From: Candidatus Sericytochromatia bacterium
Lineage (GTDB): Bacteria; Cyanobacteriota; Sericytochromatia; UBA7694
Length of the DNA stretch: 6,229 nt
NCBI GenBank assembly: GCA_913773825.1
Contig: CAJYHH010000743.1
Location: 1 to 6,229, forward strand
Reading direction: 5' to 3'
The notes beneath the pieces are model-generated. The model did no database searches. It was not told the DNA's origin and saw nothing but the letters and a program-made list of their open reading frames with translations. Of the stretch, positions 1 through 5,580 are shown one piece after another. Both the position numbers and the translations under genes were made by a program. The number at the start of each line of letters is the position of its first letter. Within the stretch, counting starts at the first letter, position 1.

Positions 1-826
1 GCAGGCCTTCTTTAGCAATCTGATACAAACTCCAGCCATAGACTTGTACCCCATCCTGCTTGATCGTAGATGGCACCATTTCACCGGTTTCAGATTCACA
101 GGGCGCATAAAACGAGACATCCCGAAAAGGCTCTGCTGGCAGACCCAGCTTATGATACATATAGCGATGTTTGTCAGTTAACCCTTTATTTGGCTGGTCG
201 AGATAGAACAGATCTTCTTCTTTGACATTAAAAATGATTGCATGAGCATTGCTTTGTTTGGCTGGTGGCAGACCCGGCGCATTAAAAATGCCGTGTAGCA
301 AAAACAGCGTATAGGACGTTTTAGTTGCCACCCCAGAAATACCTGAGATCGAGACATGGCCACCTTTGGTGCCATCGATAAAATCAAAATTAAGCCATGC
401 GGGCTCTCCATTCTGGAGCAGGCCGGCCGGCAAACGATGCTTCATTTGCGTAAAAAATAAAGCGTCGTCAAAAGCCTCACCAACCGCTCGATAAACAGCC
501 TGCCCTGGCTGAGGCGGCGTGTAGATTTCAGGCTCAATCCGGGTAATCGTCAGGTGAGCCAAATAAGACAGACTATACGGCAACAGACCTTTGGCAACTT
601 GTATATTGTCACTGCTAAAGTTCAGCCCTTCAAGGCTTTTTTCGACCTTGTCGACAAGCCCATAATAAGCAATCTCTTCACCTGTCTCCGGATGGCTCGA
701 AAGAATTTGCAAAACATCGTCAAGCTGAATGCAGGCGGACTCTTCAACCCCAACCCAGCACTCCAAGGGAGTCGACTCTTTGGTTCCAATTACAATTCCA
801 ACTTGTTTGGCTCCGGACTGGCTCAT
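1..826 (-). CDS. herA: HerA-like ATPase (HAS-barrel plus DUF87 P-loop domain), C-terminus beyond the window
   Basis: The gene is open at the left edge; 275 codons are visible, starting at ATG 826. HerA proteins form hexameric rings that use ATP to move along double-stranded DNA and work with the nuclease NurA. Residues about 1-110 look like the beta-rich HAS-barrel (IVIGTKESTPLECWVGVEES near the start, then TRIEPEIYTPP). The P-loop is at residues 162-171 (GISGVATKTS), followed by a second strand AIIFNVKEEDLFYLD at 196-210, as expected for the DUF87/HerA core. The P-loop is not canonical: Thr168 stands where Gly usually precedes the Lys. I recall this form as typical of the bacterial branch. 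Walker B and the arginine finger would lie outside the window. An AGGAG site at 834-838, 7 nt upstream, supports the start. The ATG overlaps the nurA stop (ATGA, 823-826), so the two are co-transcribed and probably translationally coupled. The family call is confident; the cellular role (repair or defence) is inferred. Confidence 0.85.
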   Translation of the reverse strand, partial: MSQSGAKQVGIVIGTKESTPLECWVGVEESACIQLDDVLQILSSHPETGEEIAYYGLVDKVEKSLEGLNFSSDNIQVAKGLLPYSLSYLAHLTITRIEPEIYTPPQPGQAVYRAVGEAFDDALFFTQMKHRLPAGLLQNGEPAWLNFDFIDGTKGGHVSISGISGVATKTSYTLFLLHGIFNAPGLPPAKQSNAHAIIFNVKEEDLFYLDQPNKGLTDKHRYMYHKLGLPAEPFRDVSFYAPCESETGEMVPSTIKQDGVQVYGWSLYQIAKEGL

Positions 827-1884
827 ACTGAGGCTCCTGCAAAAATGTTGTGTAGATAGGCATCTAAGCGCCGTTGAAGCAAGGTTTCATTGCCAATCAG
901 GTTTTTTAGCTGATTTTCGAGCGCTTGAATAGGCAACAGATTTTGCGGTGAGCGGGCATCTTTAAAAGGCTCAACCACCAATAAAGGTAGTACACAGGCA
1001 AGCTGATCAGCCAGGTCTCTGATTTCATCAAGATGCTCACGTGGCTGCTCGCGCTGGACTTCCAGACGCACCAGACCGGTAAGAGAGTGAGCAATGGAGC
1101 TAACATCAGATAAGCGTAAATACCAGGAAACCTGGCTTTTACCGTTACGTTGAATCACAAAAAAAGGACTACGCTCTCCCTTCTTCAAACGTGACAGAAT
1201 CTGCTGCTGAGGCAAGGGTAAATAACGATGCAATAAGGTTTTAACGTAGCCGACAATGCCTTTAGGCGTTTTGTCGGCAAATAAAGGCAAAGGGCCATCA
1301 ACCAGAATCGTACCTGAACCCGTTTTGGCATGAAGGCTTTGGGCCATTAGACTCTCTTGTTTGCGCATGGCTGTTTGTAAAGCCTGAATCGGTGCATTAG
1401 GCTCTTCGCTGCCTTTTACCTCTGTAAGATACAGCGAGTTAAAAGGGTGAGGGATTCCGGTAATATGAGCATCTTGCTCTAGATCTTCAGGAACTTTTCC
1501 TAGGAGAGCGTAGCGATTCACGCTGGGTCTAATTAAAGCTTCCTGCATAGAAGAAGTTCGTCCAGGATAAATTCGAAGCGCTCCCACAACAGCGGTTCCA
1601 AGGCCACTATATTTAAGCACGCCGTCATGCTCAAACATTAAACGCATATGCAGACGTCTTACCCCATCCACTACCGTTAAGGGTCCAAGAGCATTTAAGG
1701 CGTTATCCGTAGAGCAACGGGGACGGACAGGGCCCCACTCATCAGGTGGAAATTCCAGCGTCAGATCGACCGTTTCATTCTCCTGGTTGGCATCATAGCT
1801 ATCCAGTTGAACGGCACCCTCAAAATCCATGCTCCAGCCATCGCGACGAATACGATACTTTTTAATCAAATCACTTAAATGCAT
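823..1884 (-). CDS. nurA: NurA-type nuclease, partner of HerA
   Basis: This 353-residue protein matches the NurA pattern. NurA is a metal-dependent 5'-3' exonuclease/endonuclease that docks on the HerA ring and resects DNA ends. Visible landmarks are VVDGVRR at 71-77, with Asp73 as the expected first metal ligand, then LVDGPLPLF at 194-202 (Asp196). KGIVGYVKTLL follows at 208-218, RLEVQ at 273-277, and the C-terminal block KDARSPQNLLPIQALENQL at 308-326, which resembles the DPRAPQNL-type ending of bacterial NurA. The metal-ligand assignment comes from family knowledge and is not certain residue by residue. The length is normal, and there is no signal peptide or membrane segment, so it is cytoplasmic. 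The start ATG at 1884 has AGAGG at 1894-1898, 9 nt upstream. Its TGA overlaps the herA start by 4 nt. It is the first gene of the operon, with a 240-bp AT-rich spacer upstream. Confidence 0.85.
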   Translation of the reverse strand: MHLSDLIKKYRIRRDGWSMDFEGAVQLDSYDANQENETVDLTLEFPPDEWGPVRPRCSTDNALNALGPLTVVDGVRRLHMRLMFEHDGVLKYSGLGTAVVGALRIYPGRTSSMQEALIRPSVNRYALLGKVPEDLEQDAHITGIPHPFNSLYLTEVKGSEEPNAPIQALQTAMRKQESLMAQSLHAKTGSGTILVDGPLPLFADKTPKGIVGYVKTLLHRYLPLPQQQILSRLKKGERSPFFVIQRNGKSQVSWYLRLSDVSSIAHSLTGLVRLEVQREQPREHLDEIRDLADQLACVLPLLVVEPFKDARSPQNLLPIQALENQLKNLIGNETLLQRRLDAYLHNIFAGASV

Positions 1885-2044
1885 CCTGTCTTACCTCTGC
1901 CTGCAAGATAAGGGACGTATGACGGGGAACAATGAACAAACAACCTAAAGCCAAACAAAATACAATTCCGCAACCAGCTAAATAAGCCAGAGCAAAATCA
2001 AGTAAAAAAAGCCAACGGGATGAAGTGTATTTTATCTGTCAGTC

Positions 2045-2073
2045 ATTTTGGCACGAGAACAAAATACAGGCAA
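2045..2073 (-). promoter_or_regulatory. weak candidate promoter of nurA-herA
   Basis: In the AT-rich spacer upstream of nurA, the minus strand reads TTGCCT (2068-2073), 17 nt, then CAAAAT (2045-2050). Each box matches 4 of 6 sigma70 consensus positions and the spacing is ideal. It implies a leader of about 150 nt. Such AT-rich DNA yields chance matches, so this is a tentative call. I see no clear intrinsic terminator for the preceding pentapeptide gene in 1885-2124, so read-through from that gene into nurA is also possible. Confidence 0.25.
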
Positions 2074-2124
2074 TAAATGTGACTAATTTTTACAATGTTT
2101 TTAGTAAAATTTTAATCGGCGACA

Positions 2125-2799
2125 TCAAACTTCTAGCGGAAAGACTTTAACACCGAGCAGGTGAACCAGTGACAGCGCCTGCTCGGGCTCTAAAATTAAA
2201 CCCTTTAGTTCGTTCAAACCGGCTTTAAAGCCTTCAATCCGGCTGCCGCGCAAATCTAAACCCTGATGCGTGGTGTTGGTGAGGTCAAAGCCAGTTAATT
2301 CACAGTCTCTAAACATCACGTCTTTAAAGCGCACATTGCTAAAATCAGCATCAGTCAGCTGACAGCCAATAAATTTGACATTGCTAAAGCGGGCGCGGGC
2401 AAAGCGGGCCAGACTGAGATTACAGTGATTAAAGCTGACGTCTTTTAATACAGCGTCTTGAGCATCCAGGCCAACGCCCTTAAGCTGTTCAAGCCGGGTA
2501 CGGGTTAAACTGGCGCGGGTTAAATCGGCATTAGAAGCGTCAACTGCGGTCAGGACGCTGTCGAGGAGTTCCAGACGGGGCAAACGCGCTTGGCCTAGAC
2601 GTAACTGGCGTAACTGAGACGAAATGATGCTTAAAGCCGGGGCATCCAGGCGCTCATAGTCAATATTTTCAATTAAAGCCCCTTTAAACATCCCGACATC
2701 CGCCCAGTCATCAGCGGTCGGCGTCAGAGACTCAAGACGGCTAGACAGCTGGGGAGCAAAGATTTTAAGTTCAGCAGGTGCTTTTTGTGGCGCTTTCAT
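2125..2799 (-). CDS. pentapeptide-repeat protein
   Basis: This 224-residue protein has no signal peptide or membrane segment and is probably cytoplasmic. From about residue 36 to 190 it is built of five-residue repeats of the A(D/N)LXX type with Leu/Phe at the centre, for example ADLTRASLTRTRL (91-103), ARFARARFSNVKF (131-143) and ADFSNVRFKDVMF (151-163). These fold into a right-handed quadrilateral beta-helix. The ending LKGLILEPEQALSLVHLLGVKV (198-219) resembles the C-terminal cap of many pentapeptide proteins. The family has no single function; some members mimic DNA and protect gyrase, most are uncharacterised, and nothing here identifies the partner. I chose ATG 2799 because GGGAG (2806-2810) lies 6 nt upstream. 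The frame could extend to a TTG at 2877, but that codon has no ribosome site, and a good promoter -10 lies inside the extension. The gene diverges from the lipoprotein operon. Confidence 0.85.
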   Translation of the reverse strand: MKAPQKAPAELKIFAPQLSSRLESLTPTADDWADVGMFKGALIENIDYERLDAPALSIISSQLRQLRLGQARLPRLELLDSVLTAVDASNADLTRASLTRTRLEQLKGVGLDAQDAVLKDVSFNHCNLSLARFARARFSNVKFIGCQLTDADFSNVRFKDVMFRDCELTGFDLTNTTHQGLDLRGSRIEGFKAGLNELKGLILEPEQALSLVHLLGVKVFPLEV

Positions 2800-2846
2800 A
2801 GGTGGCTCCCAGTTCAAATTTGGCTTTACAGTCTTAAATCGCGAGC

Positions 2847-2877
2847 ATTCTATCACCACAAGGCCTGAAAAAAGCAA
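2847..2877 (-). promoter_or_regulatory. extended -10 promoter of the pentapeptide-repeat gene
   Basis: The minus strand reads TGATAGAAT at 2855-2847: an extended -10 (TGn) followed by TAGAAT, 5 of 6 to TATAAT. A poor -35 (TTGCTT, 2872-2877) lies 19 nt upstream, consistent with reliance on the extended -10. Transcription would start near 2840, giving a leader of about 40 nt to the ATG at 2799. This placement argues against a start at TTG 2877. Confidence 0.5.
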
Positions 2878-2921
2878 GGACTTTGAAGTTGATTTTGGCT
2901 AGTCGCTGGTTGCTCATAGCC

Positions 2922-2962
2922 GGTGGCAGGCTGTTTGTAGCCCACAGCCTTCGCAGACCACC
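2922..2962. repeat. imperfect inverted repeat in the divergent promoter region
   Basis: An inner stem GGCTGT (2929-2934) pairs with ACAGCC (2944-2949) across 9 nt. Outside it, GGTGG (2922-2926) pairs with CCACC (2958-2962) around an asymmetric internal loop. It lies upstream of both divergent promoters and is more GC-rich than its surroundings. No T-tract follows on either strand and no gene ends here, so it is not an intrinsic terminator. It could be an operator or a remnant; the function is unknown. Confidence 0.4.
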
Positions 2963-2979
2963 ACATTATTAAATTTTGT

Positions 2980-3008
2980 TTGATCTAAAGTTAAATTTAT
3001 GCTAAATT
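2980..3008 (+). promoter_or_regulatory. candidate promoter of the lipoprotein operon
   Basis: TTGATC (2980-2985) and TAAATT (3003-3008) are separated by 17 nt, each with 4 of 6 consensus matches, in strongly AT-rich DNA. A start near 3015 would leave a leader of about 30 nt before the GTG at 3046. The 9-mer TTATGCTAA overlaps the -10 (2997-3005) and recurs at 3022-3030. It may be a protein-binding repeat or an alternative -10. Confidence 0.35.
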
Positions 3009-3045
3009 AAAAGAGAATACATTATGCTAAGCTGAGGTACCAGAC

Positions 3046-3474
3046 GTGAAAACTCTCAAACTCCTCTTCCCATTACTTCTCTTAAGTGCCTGCCAGGCAG
3101 GCCAGAGTCGCGTGATGACACCCGTGGCTCCTTTTAACGCTCCCCAACGTGCTCTCACCGCTCAGACTCAGAACGCCAGCACACGCGGCTTAACCAAGTC
3201 TGAGTTTAGTTATTCGGGTGATAAAACCGAGTTAACCGTGATTATGATTCACGACACCGGTGAAACCACCGAAACCAAAACCATCCGCAATCCGCTCAGC
3301 GGCGGCAAAGTCAGCGCTGAAACCACTGTTAAACGCAATGGTTCAGTGGTCAGCAAACGCGCTACTTCACCTGCTGAAGCTGAGCTGAGCATTAAAGTTG
3401 CCGCCAATAACGGCTGGCAAGACGTCTACCGCGACCTCAAAACCCGTTACCAGCTTGCAGGATTGATTTCATGA
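3046..3474 (+). CDS. small putative lipoprotein of unknown function
   Basis: The 142-residue product begins with a type II signal peptide: a Lys-containing n-region, a Leu-rich core at 4-13, and lipobox LLSAC with Cys16 as the expected lipidated residue. After cleavage about 127 residues remain. A low-complexity Ala/Gln/Thr linker (about 17-50) is followed by a region rich in Thr, Glu and Lys (54-107) that looks beta-strand-prone, and then an amphipathic end (SPAEAELSIKVAANNGWQDVYRDLKTRYQ). I do not recognise a family. The start is GTG 3046 with GAGGT at 3034-3038, 7 nt upstream; no in-frame ATG gives an equally good signal peptide. The TGA (3472-3474) overlaps the ATG of the next gene, so the two are one operon. 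Lipidation is confident; function is unknown. Confidence 0.8.
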   Translation: MKTLKLLFPLLLLSACQAGQSRVMTPVAPFNAPQRALTAQTQNASTRGLTKSEFSYSGDKTELTVIMIHDTGETTETKTIRNPLSGGKVSAETTVKRNGSVVSKRATSPAEAELSIKVAANNGWQDVYRDLKTRYQLAGLIS

Positions 3475-4553
3475 AACGTCAGCTTCAGCGCTTCGCCGCC
3501 TTTTCGCTATTAAGTCTGTTAGCCGCCTGTTCAGGTGTCAATCAGGCCGGGCCCTCTGCTCAAGTCAACAGACCCACCAGTCTGAACGCTCAGCAGACCC
3601 GTAATCAGGTTGACCGCTTTTTATGCGTGGTTGAACCGGGCGAACAAGGCTCTACCGTCAAAGTCATGAATCTGGCTAATCGCCAGATCCGGGCTGTCTA
3701 TCTGCCAGGCTTTGTGCAGAGTATGGACGCTGACCGCGAGCGCAACAAGCTGTATCTTTCTGTCCGCAGCGCGGGCCCCCGTTTTGACTTATACGAACTT
3801 GACGTCAATACGCTAACGCTGAATCGCCCGGCTTCTTTTAGCCAGGCAGGCCTCAATCCTGTCGACTTTAAAGTGCGCGACCAGCAGATCTTTGTGGCTG
3901 GCCGTCGCGATAATCGCGGCATGATGCTTAGCTACAACCTGCAGCAGGGAGGCTGGACCAATCTGGCCTTTGATTTTCTGCCCGGCCGCCTGGAATGGTC
4001 TCAGCAAGCCAATCTGATTCAGTCAGTTTATTTTGACGAAGATAACCTGATTCGTTCAACCATTGACGTTGCGGCTAAACGCGTACTCAAAACCCAGACC
4101 TTCCCCCATGATGTGCCGTTTGGCAATAATATCGGTCTGGCCGCCCCTGATGGTGAGTTTTTCTATGCTTTGCACCAGCTGCAGGGCCAGGTTGAAATTT
4201 ACGCCTTTGACATCAACAAACAGCAGATGACCAAAGACGTCAACGCTGAAAAAGCCGTGGGCATTCTATTCCAGAGCTCAATCAGCAAAGATGGCCGCTT
4301 TTTATACGCCACCATCGACAATCGCCTAGAACGCTATGAGCTGCAGGGCACCACTCTGCGTCGTCTGCCTCCGATTACCCTCAACGCCAAAGAAGCCCGC
4401 TATCTGACCCTGTCTAACGATCAGCGCACAATCTACGTCACCCACGACGGTAAAGCCAGCATTAGCCGCATTCGGCTGGCTGCTGATAACGTCAATTACG
4501 CCGTAGATGAAGTCGCTTTCCCCGGTCAGAATACTGAAATTACCGTCTTCTAA
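3471..4553 (+). CDS. putative beta-propeller lipoprotein
   Basis: The 360-residue product has a type II signal peptide with lipobox LLAAC, Cys20 being the expected lipid anchor. A Gln/Asn-rich linker (about 21-46) precedes a domain with repeated strand-turn-strand units typical of YVTN/lactonase-like or WD-like propellers. Examples are ERNKLYLSVRSAGPRFDLYEL (90-110), APDGEFFYALHQLQGQVEIYAF (225-246), SKDGRFLYATIDNRLERYEL (272-291) and SNDQRTIYVTHDGKASISRI (315-334). The (S/P)(K/N/P)DG(R/Q)xxY pattern recurs at each blade. No catalytic motif is visible, so a binding or scaffold role at the cell surface or periplasm is likelier than an enzyme, but this is inference. AGGA at 3459-3462 is 8 nt before ATG 3471. 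The 4-nt ATGA overlap with the upstream lipoprotein suggests coupled translation and a shared complex. A strong hairpin follows at 4591-4625. Confidence 0.8.
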   Translation: MKRQLQRFAAFSLLSLLAACSGVNQAGPSAQVNRPTSLNAQQTRNQVDRFLCVVEPGEQGSTVKVMNLANRQIRAVYLPGFVQSMDADRERNKLYLSVRSAGPRFDLYELDVNTLTLNRPASFSQAGLNPVDFKVRDQQIFVAGRRDNRGMMLSYNLQQGGWTNLAFDFLPGRLEWSQQANLIQSVYFDEDNLIRSTIDVAAKRVLKTQTFPHDVPFGNNIGLAAPDGEFFYALHQLQGQVEIYAFDINKQQMTKDVNAEKAVGILFQSSISKDGRFLYATIDNRLERYELQGTTLRRLPPITLNAKEARYLTLSNDQRTIYVTHDGKASISRIRLAADNVNYAVDEVAFPGQNTEITVF

Positions 4554-4590
4554 AACCCTCTGGAATCCTGTCAGCTTATTTAAAGTCTTC

Positions 4591-4625
4591 AGCCCCCCAA
4601 TTTTAGCGATTAAAATTGGGGGGCT
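4591..4625 (+). terminator. strong hairpin ending the lipoprotein operon
   Basis: A perfect 15-bp stem, AGCCCCCCAATTTTA with its complement at 4611-4625, encloses the 5-nt loop GCGAT. It begins 37 nt after the TAA of the propeller gene. Neither strand has a proper T-run after the stem, so it is not a textbook intrinsic terminator. It may act bidirectionally or protect the 3' end of the mRNA. Placement between convergent genes fits a terminator. Confidence 0.6.
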
Positions 4626-4655
4626 TAAAGCAGGTCTTCATTTAATGACGCTATC

Positions 4656-4682
4656 TCGACTCAATATCGACTCAATATCGAC
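4656..4682. repeat. 11-bp tandem repeat, about 2.5 copies
   Basis: TCGACTCAATA is repeated exactly at 4656-4666 and 4667-4677, followed by the partial copy TCGAC (4678-4682). It sits between the two convergent terminator hairpins, directly beyond the T-tract of the EF-hand gene terminator. It is probably a replication-slippage product. Confidence 0.85.
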
Positions 4683-4718
4683 AAAAGAAAAAGCTCCCGA
4701 ATGGTCTGATTCGGGAGC
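4683..4718 (-). terminator. intrinsic terminator of the EF-hand gene
   Basis: On the minus strand a perfect 10-bp stem (GCTCCCGAAT / ATTCGGGAGC, 4718-4693) with a 6-nt loop is followed directly by TTTTTCTTTT (4692-4683). This is a classic Rho-independent terminator. It lies about 120 nt after the TAA of the EF-hand gene and implies a long 3' UTR. Confidence 0.85.
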
Positions 4719-4793
4719 CTGCAGTTCCAAGCTTCGTCTAAATTTCGGAGTTTCGTCGTCAAAAGGTCTCGTCTATAAGTCGTTTAAAGGGTC

Positions 4794-4862
4794 TGGTGTC
4801 TTAAACACCAAGGGCAAGCGTGCCTTGCACGCTCGAGTTTAGCTCTGCTGACCCTTGCCCTT
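4794..4862 (-). repeat. nested inverted repeats spanning the stop codon and 3' UTR of the EF-hand gene
   Basis: Three pairings can be read: AAGGGCAAG (4810-4818) with CTTGCCCTT (4854-4862), which encloses the TAA at 4839-4841; AGCGTGC (4817-4823) with GCACGCT (4827-4833) across a 3-nt loop; and TGGTGT (4794-4799) with ACACCA (4805-4810) across 5 nt. The first two compete for two bases. None has a T-tract, so they are not terminators themselves. Confidence 0.5.
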
Positions 4863-5285
4863 ATTGTGACGACGGCCTTTGAGCTCATCGCCGCTGATGA
4901 CACCGTCTTTATTGGTATCCATTTTTTGGAAGCGCTGCTGAACCTGGGCCATAAATTCAGCGCGGGTTACGATGCCATCATTATTGGTATCCATACGCTG
5001 CAGGCCTTTCCCGCCGCGCTCTTTACCCTGTTTATTCTGGCCCTGGCGCTGTTTATTTTGATTATTCTGGCGAGCCTGCATTTTTTGCTCAAACTCAGCC
5101 TTGGTAATCTGGCCATCACGGTTGCTGTCGAGCGCCTGAAAATGCTGCTCGGCCTGAGCCTGCATTTCGGCTAAAGTGATTTTGCCATCTTTGTTAGCGT
5201 CGACATTGTTAAAGTGACCCTGACCTGCAAAAGCAGGTGTAGCCAGCATTAAACTCAGTCCCGTCAGCGCAATCCATTTCATCAT
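4839..5285 (-). CDS. secreted EF-hand calcium-binding protein, four EF-hands
   Basis: The 148-residue product has a Sec signal peptide (hydrophobic core about 4-16, cleavage probably after AFA at 18-20), giving a small periplasmic or exported protein. Four canonical 12-residue EF-hand loops are present: DANKDGKITLAE (29-40), DSNRDGQITKAE (53-64), DTNNDGIVTRAE (99-110) and DTNKDGVISGDE (123-134). All keep Asp at positions 1 and 5, Gly at 6, a hydrophobic residue at 8 and Glu at 12, so calcium binding is likely. The pairs are separated by a Gln/Asn/Lys/Arg-rich, probably disordered linker (about 70-94), and the tail is basic. The start is ATGATG: from GAGGA (5290-5294) the spacing is 4 nt to the first ATG (5285) and 7 nt to the second (5282), so 5282 may be the true start. 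I see no clear promoter upstream. The role (calcium buffering, sensing or matrix binding) is unknown. A terminator follows at 4683-4718. Confidence 0.9.
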   Translation of the reverse strand: MMKWIALTGLSLMLATPAFAGQGHFNNVDANKDGKITLAEMQAQAEQHFQALDSNRDGQITKAEFEQKMQARQNNQNKQRQGQNKQGKERGGKGLQRMDTNNDGIVTRAEFMAQVQQRFQKMDTNKDGVISGDELKGRRHNKGKGQQS

Positions 5286-5340
5286 CTCATCCTCACACTC
5301 AAGTCAGTTTTTACTACACATTCAGTTCGGTTTGTCGTCT

Positions 5341-5367
5341 GTCAGACCCGACATGCTGCTGTCTGAC
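5341..5367. promoter_or_regulatory. inverted repeat GTCAGAC-N13-GTCTGAC upstream of the EF-hand gene
   Basis: Two perfect 7-bp arms, GTCAGAC (5341-5347) and GTCTGAC (5361-5367), are separated by 13 nt, so their centres are 20 bp apart, about two helical turns. The element lies 56 bp upstream of the EF-hand ATG. It could be a dimeric regulator site or a leader hairpin in the mRNA; nothing in the sequence decides between them. Confidence 0.4.
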
Positions 5368-5477
5368 TCCTACATCATGGCAGGGGCATGTTGAGAAACT
5401 TTGCGGTAACTGTCAGCAAATTGTAAAGGTTTTGACTCAGCGCGTTAAAAGCTTATGTTTAAAGGATTTGAGCATTC

Positions 5478-5526
5478 AAAAAAGATAAAAACAGCGGGTT
5501 GGCAGAGCAACATTCTGCCAACCCGC
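5478..5526 (-). terminator. intrinsic terminator of the SUMF1-like gene
   Basis: On the minus strand a perfect 13-bp stem (GCGGGTTGGCAGA / TCTGCCAACCCGC, 5526-5494) with a 7-nt loop is followed by TGTTTTTATCTTTTTT (5493-5478). It lies about 55 nt after the TGA at 5581 and is the strongest terminator in the window. Confidence 0.9.
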
Positions 5527-5530
5527 AAAC

Positions 5531-5574
5531 ATTTAGCCCGATATTTAGCCCGATATTTAGGCGGCTATTTAGAC
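5531..5574. repeat. 12-bp tandem repeat, about 3.7 copies, decaying
   Basis: ATTTAGCCCGAT occurs exactly at 5531-5542 and 5543-5554. A third unit (5555-5566) keeps ATTTAG but reads GCGGCT after it. A fourth (5567-5574) keeps ATTTAG only. The repeat fills the space between the SUMF1-like stop codon and its terminator. Confidence 0.85.
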
Positions 5575-5580
5575 AAATTG

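Noticed and set aside
178..411. Minus-strand open frame of 77 codons within herA
   Set aside because: It is an out-of-phase frame inside the P-loop region of the recognisable HerA protein.
554..859. Plus-strand open frame of 101 codons
   Set aside because: It lies opposite the 5' end of herA and the 3' end of nurA, whose proteins are recognisable; the product has no domain-like features.
2800..2877. N-terminal extension of the pentapeptide protein to a TTG start at 2877
   Set aside because: The TTG has no Shine-Dalgarno site, the added residues do not resemble the family, and an extended -10 promoter lies inside the extension; ATG 2799 has GGGAG 6 nt upstream.
4507..4842. Plus-strand open frame of 111 codons
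   Set aside because: It starts inside the propeller gene and runs through two hairpins and a tandem repeat; no ribosome site or recognisable protein.
4866..5174. Plus-strand open frame with a hydrophobic product
   Set aside because: It is the antisense of the EF-hand coding sequence; the hydrophobic look comes from reading complemented Asp/Asn/Lys/Gln codons.
5531..5574. Possible CRISPR or iteron array
   Set aside because: The repeats are only 12 bp, directly adjacent without spacers, and decay over four units; no cas or replication gene is nearby.
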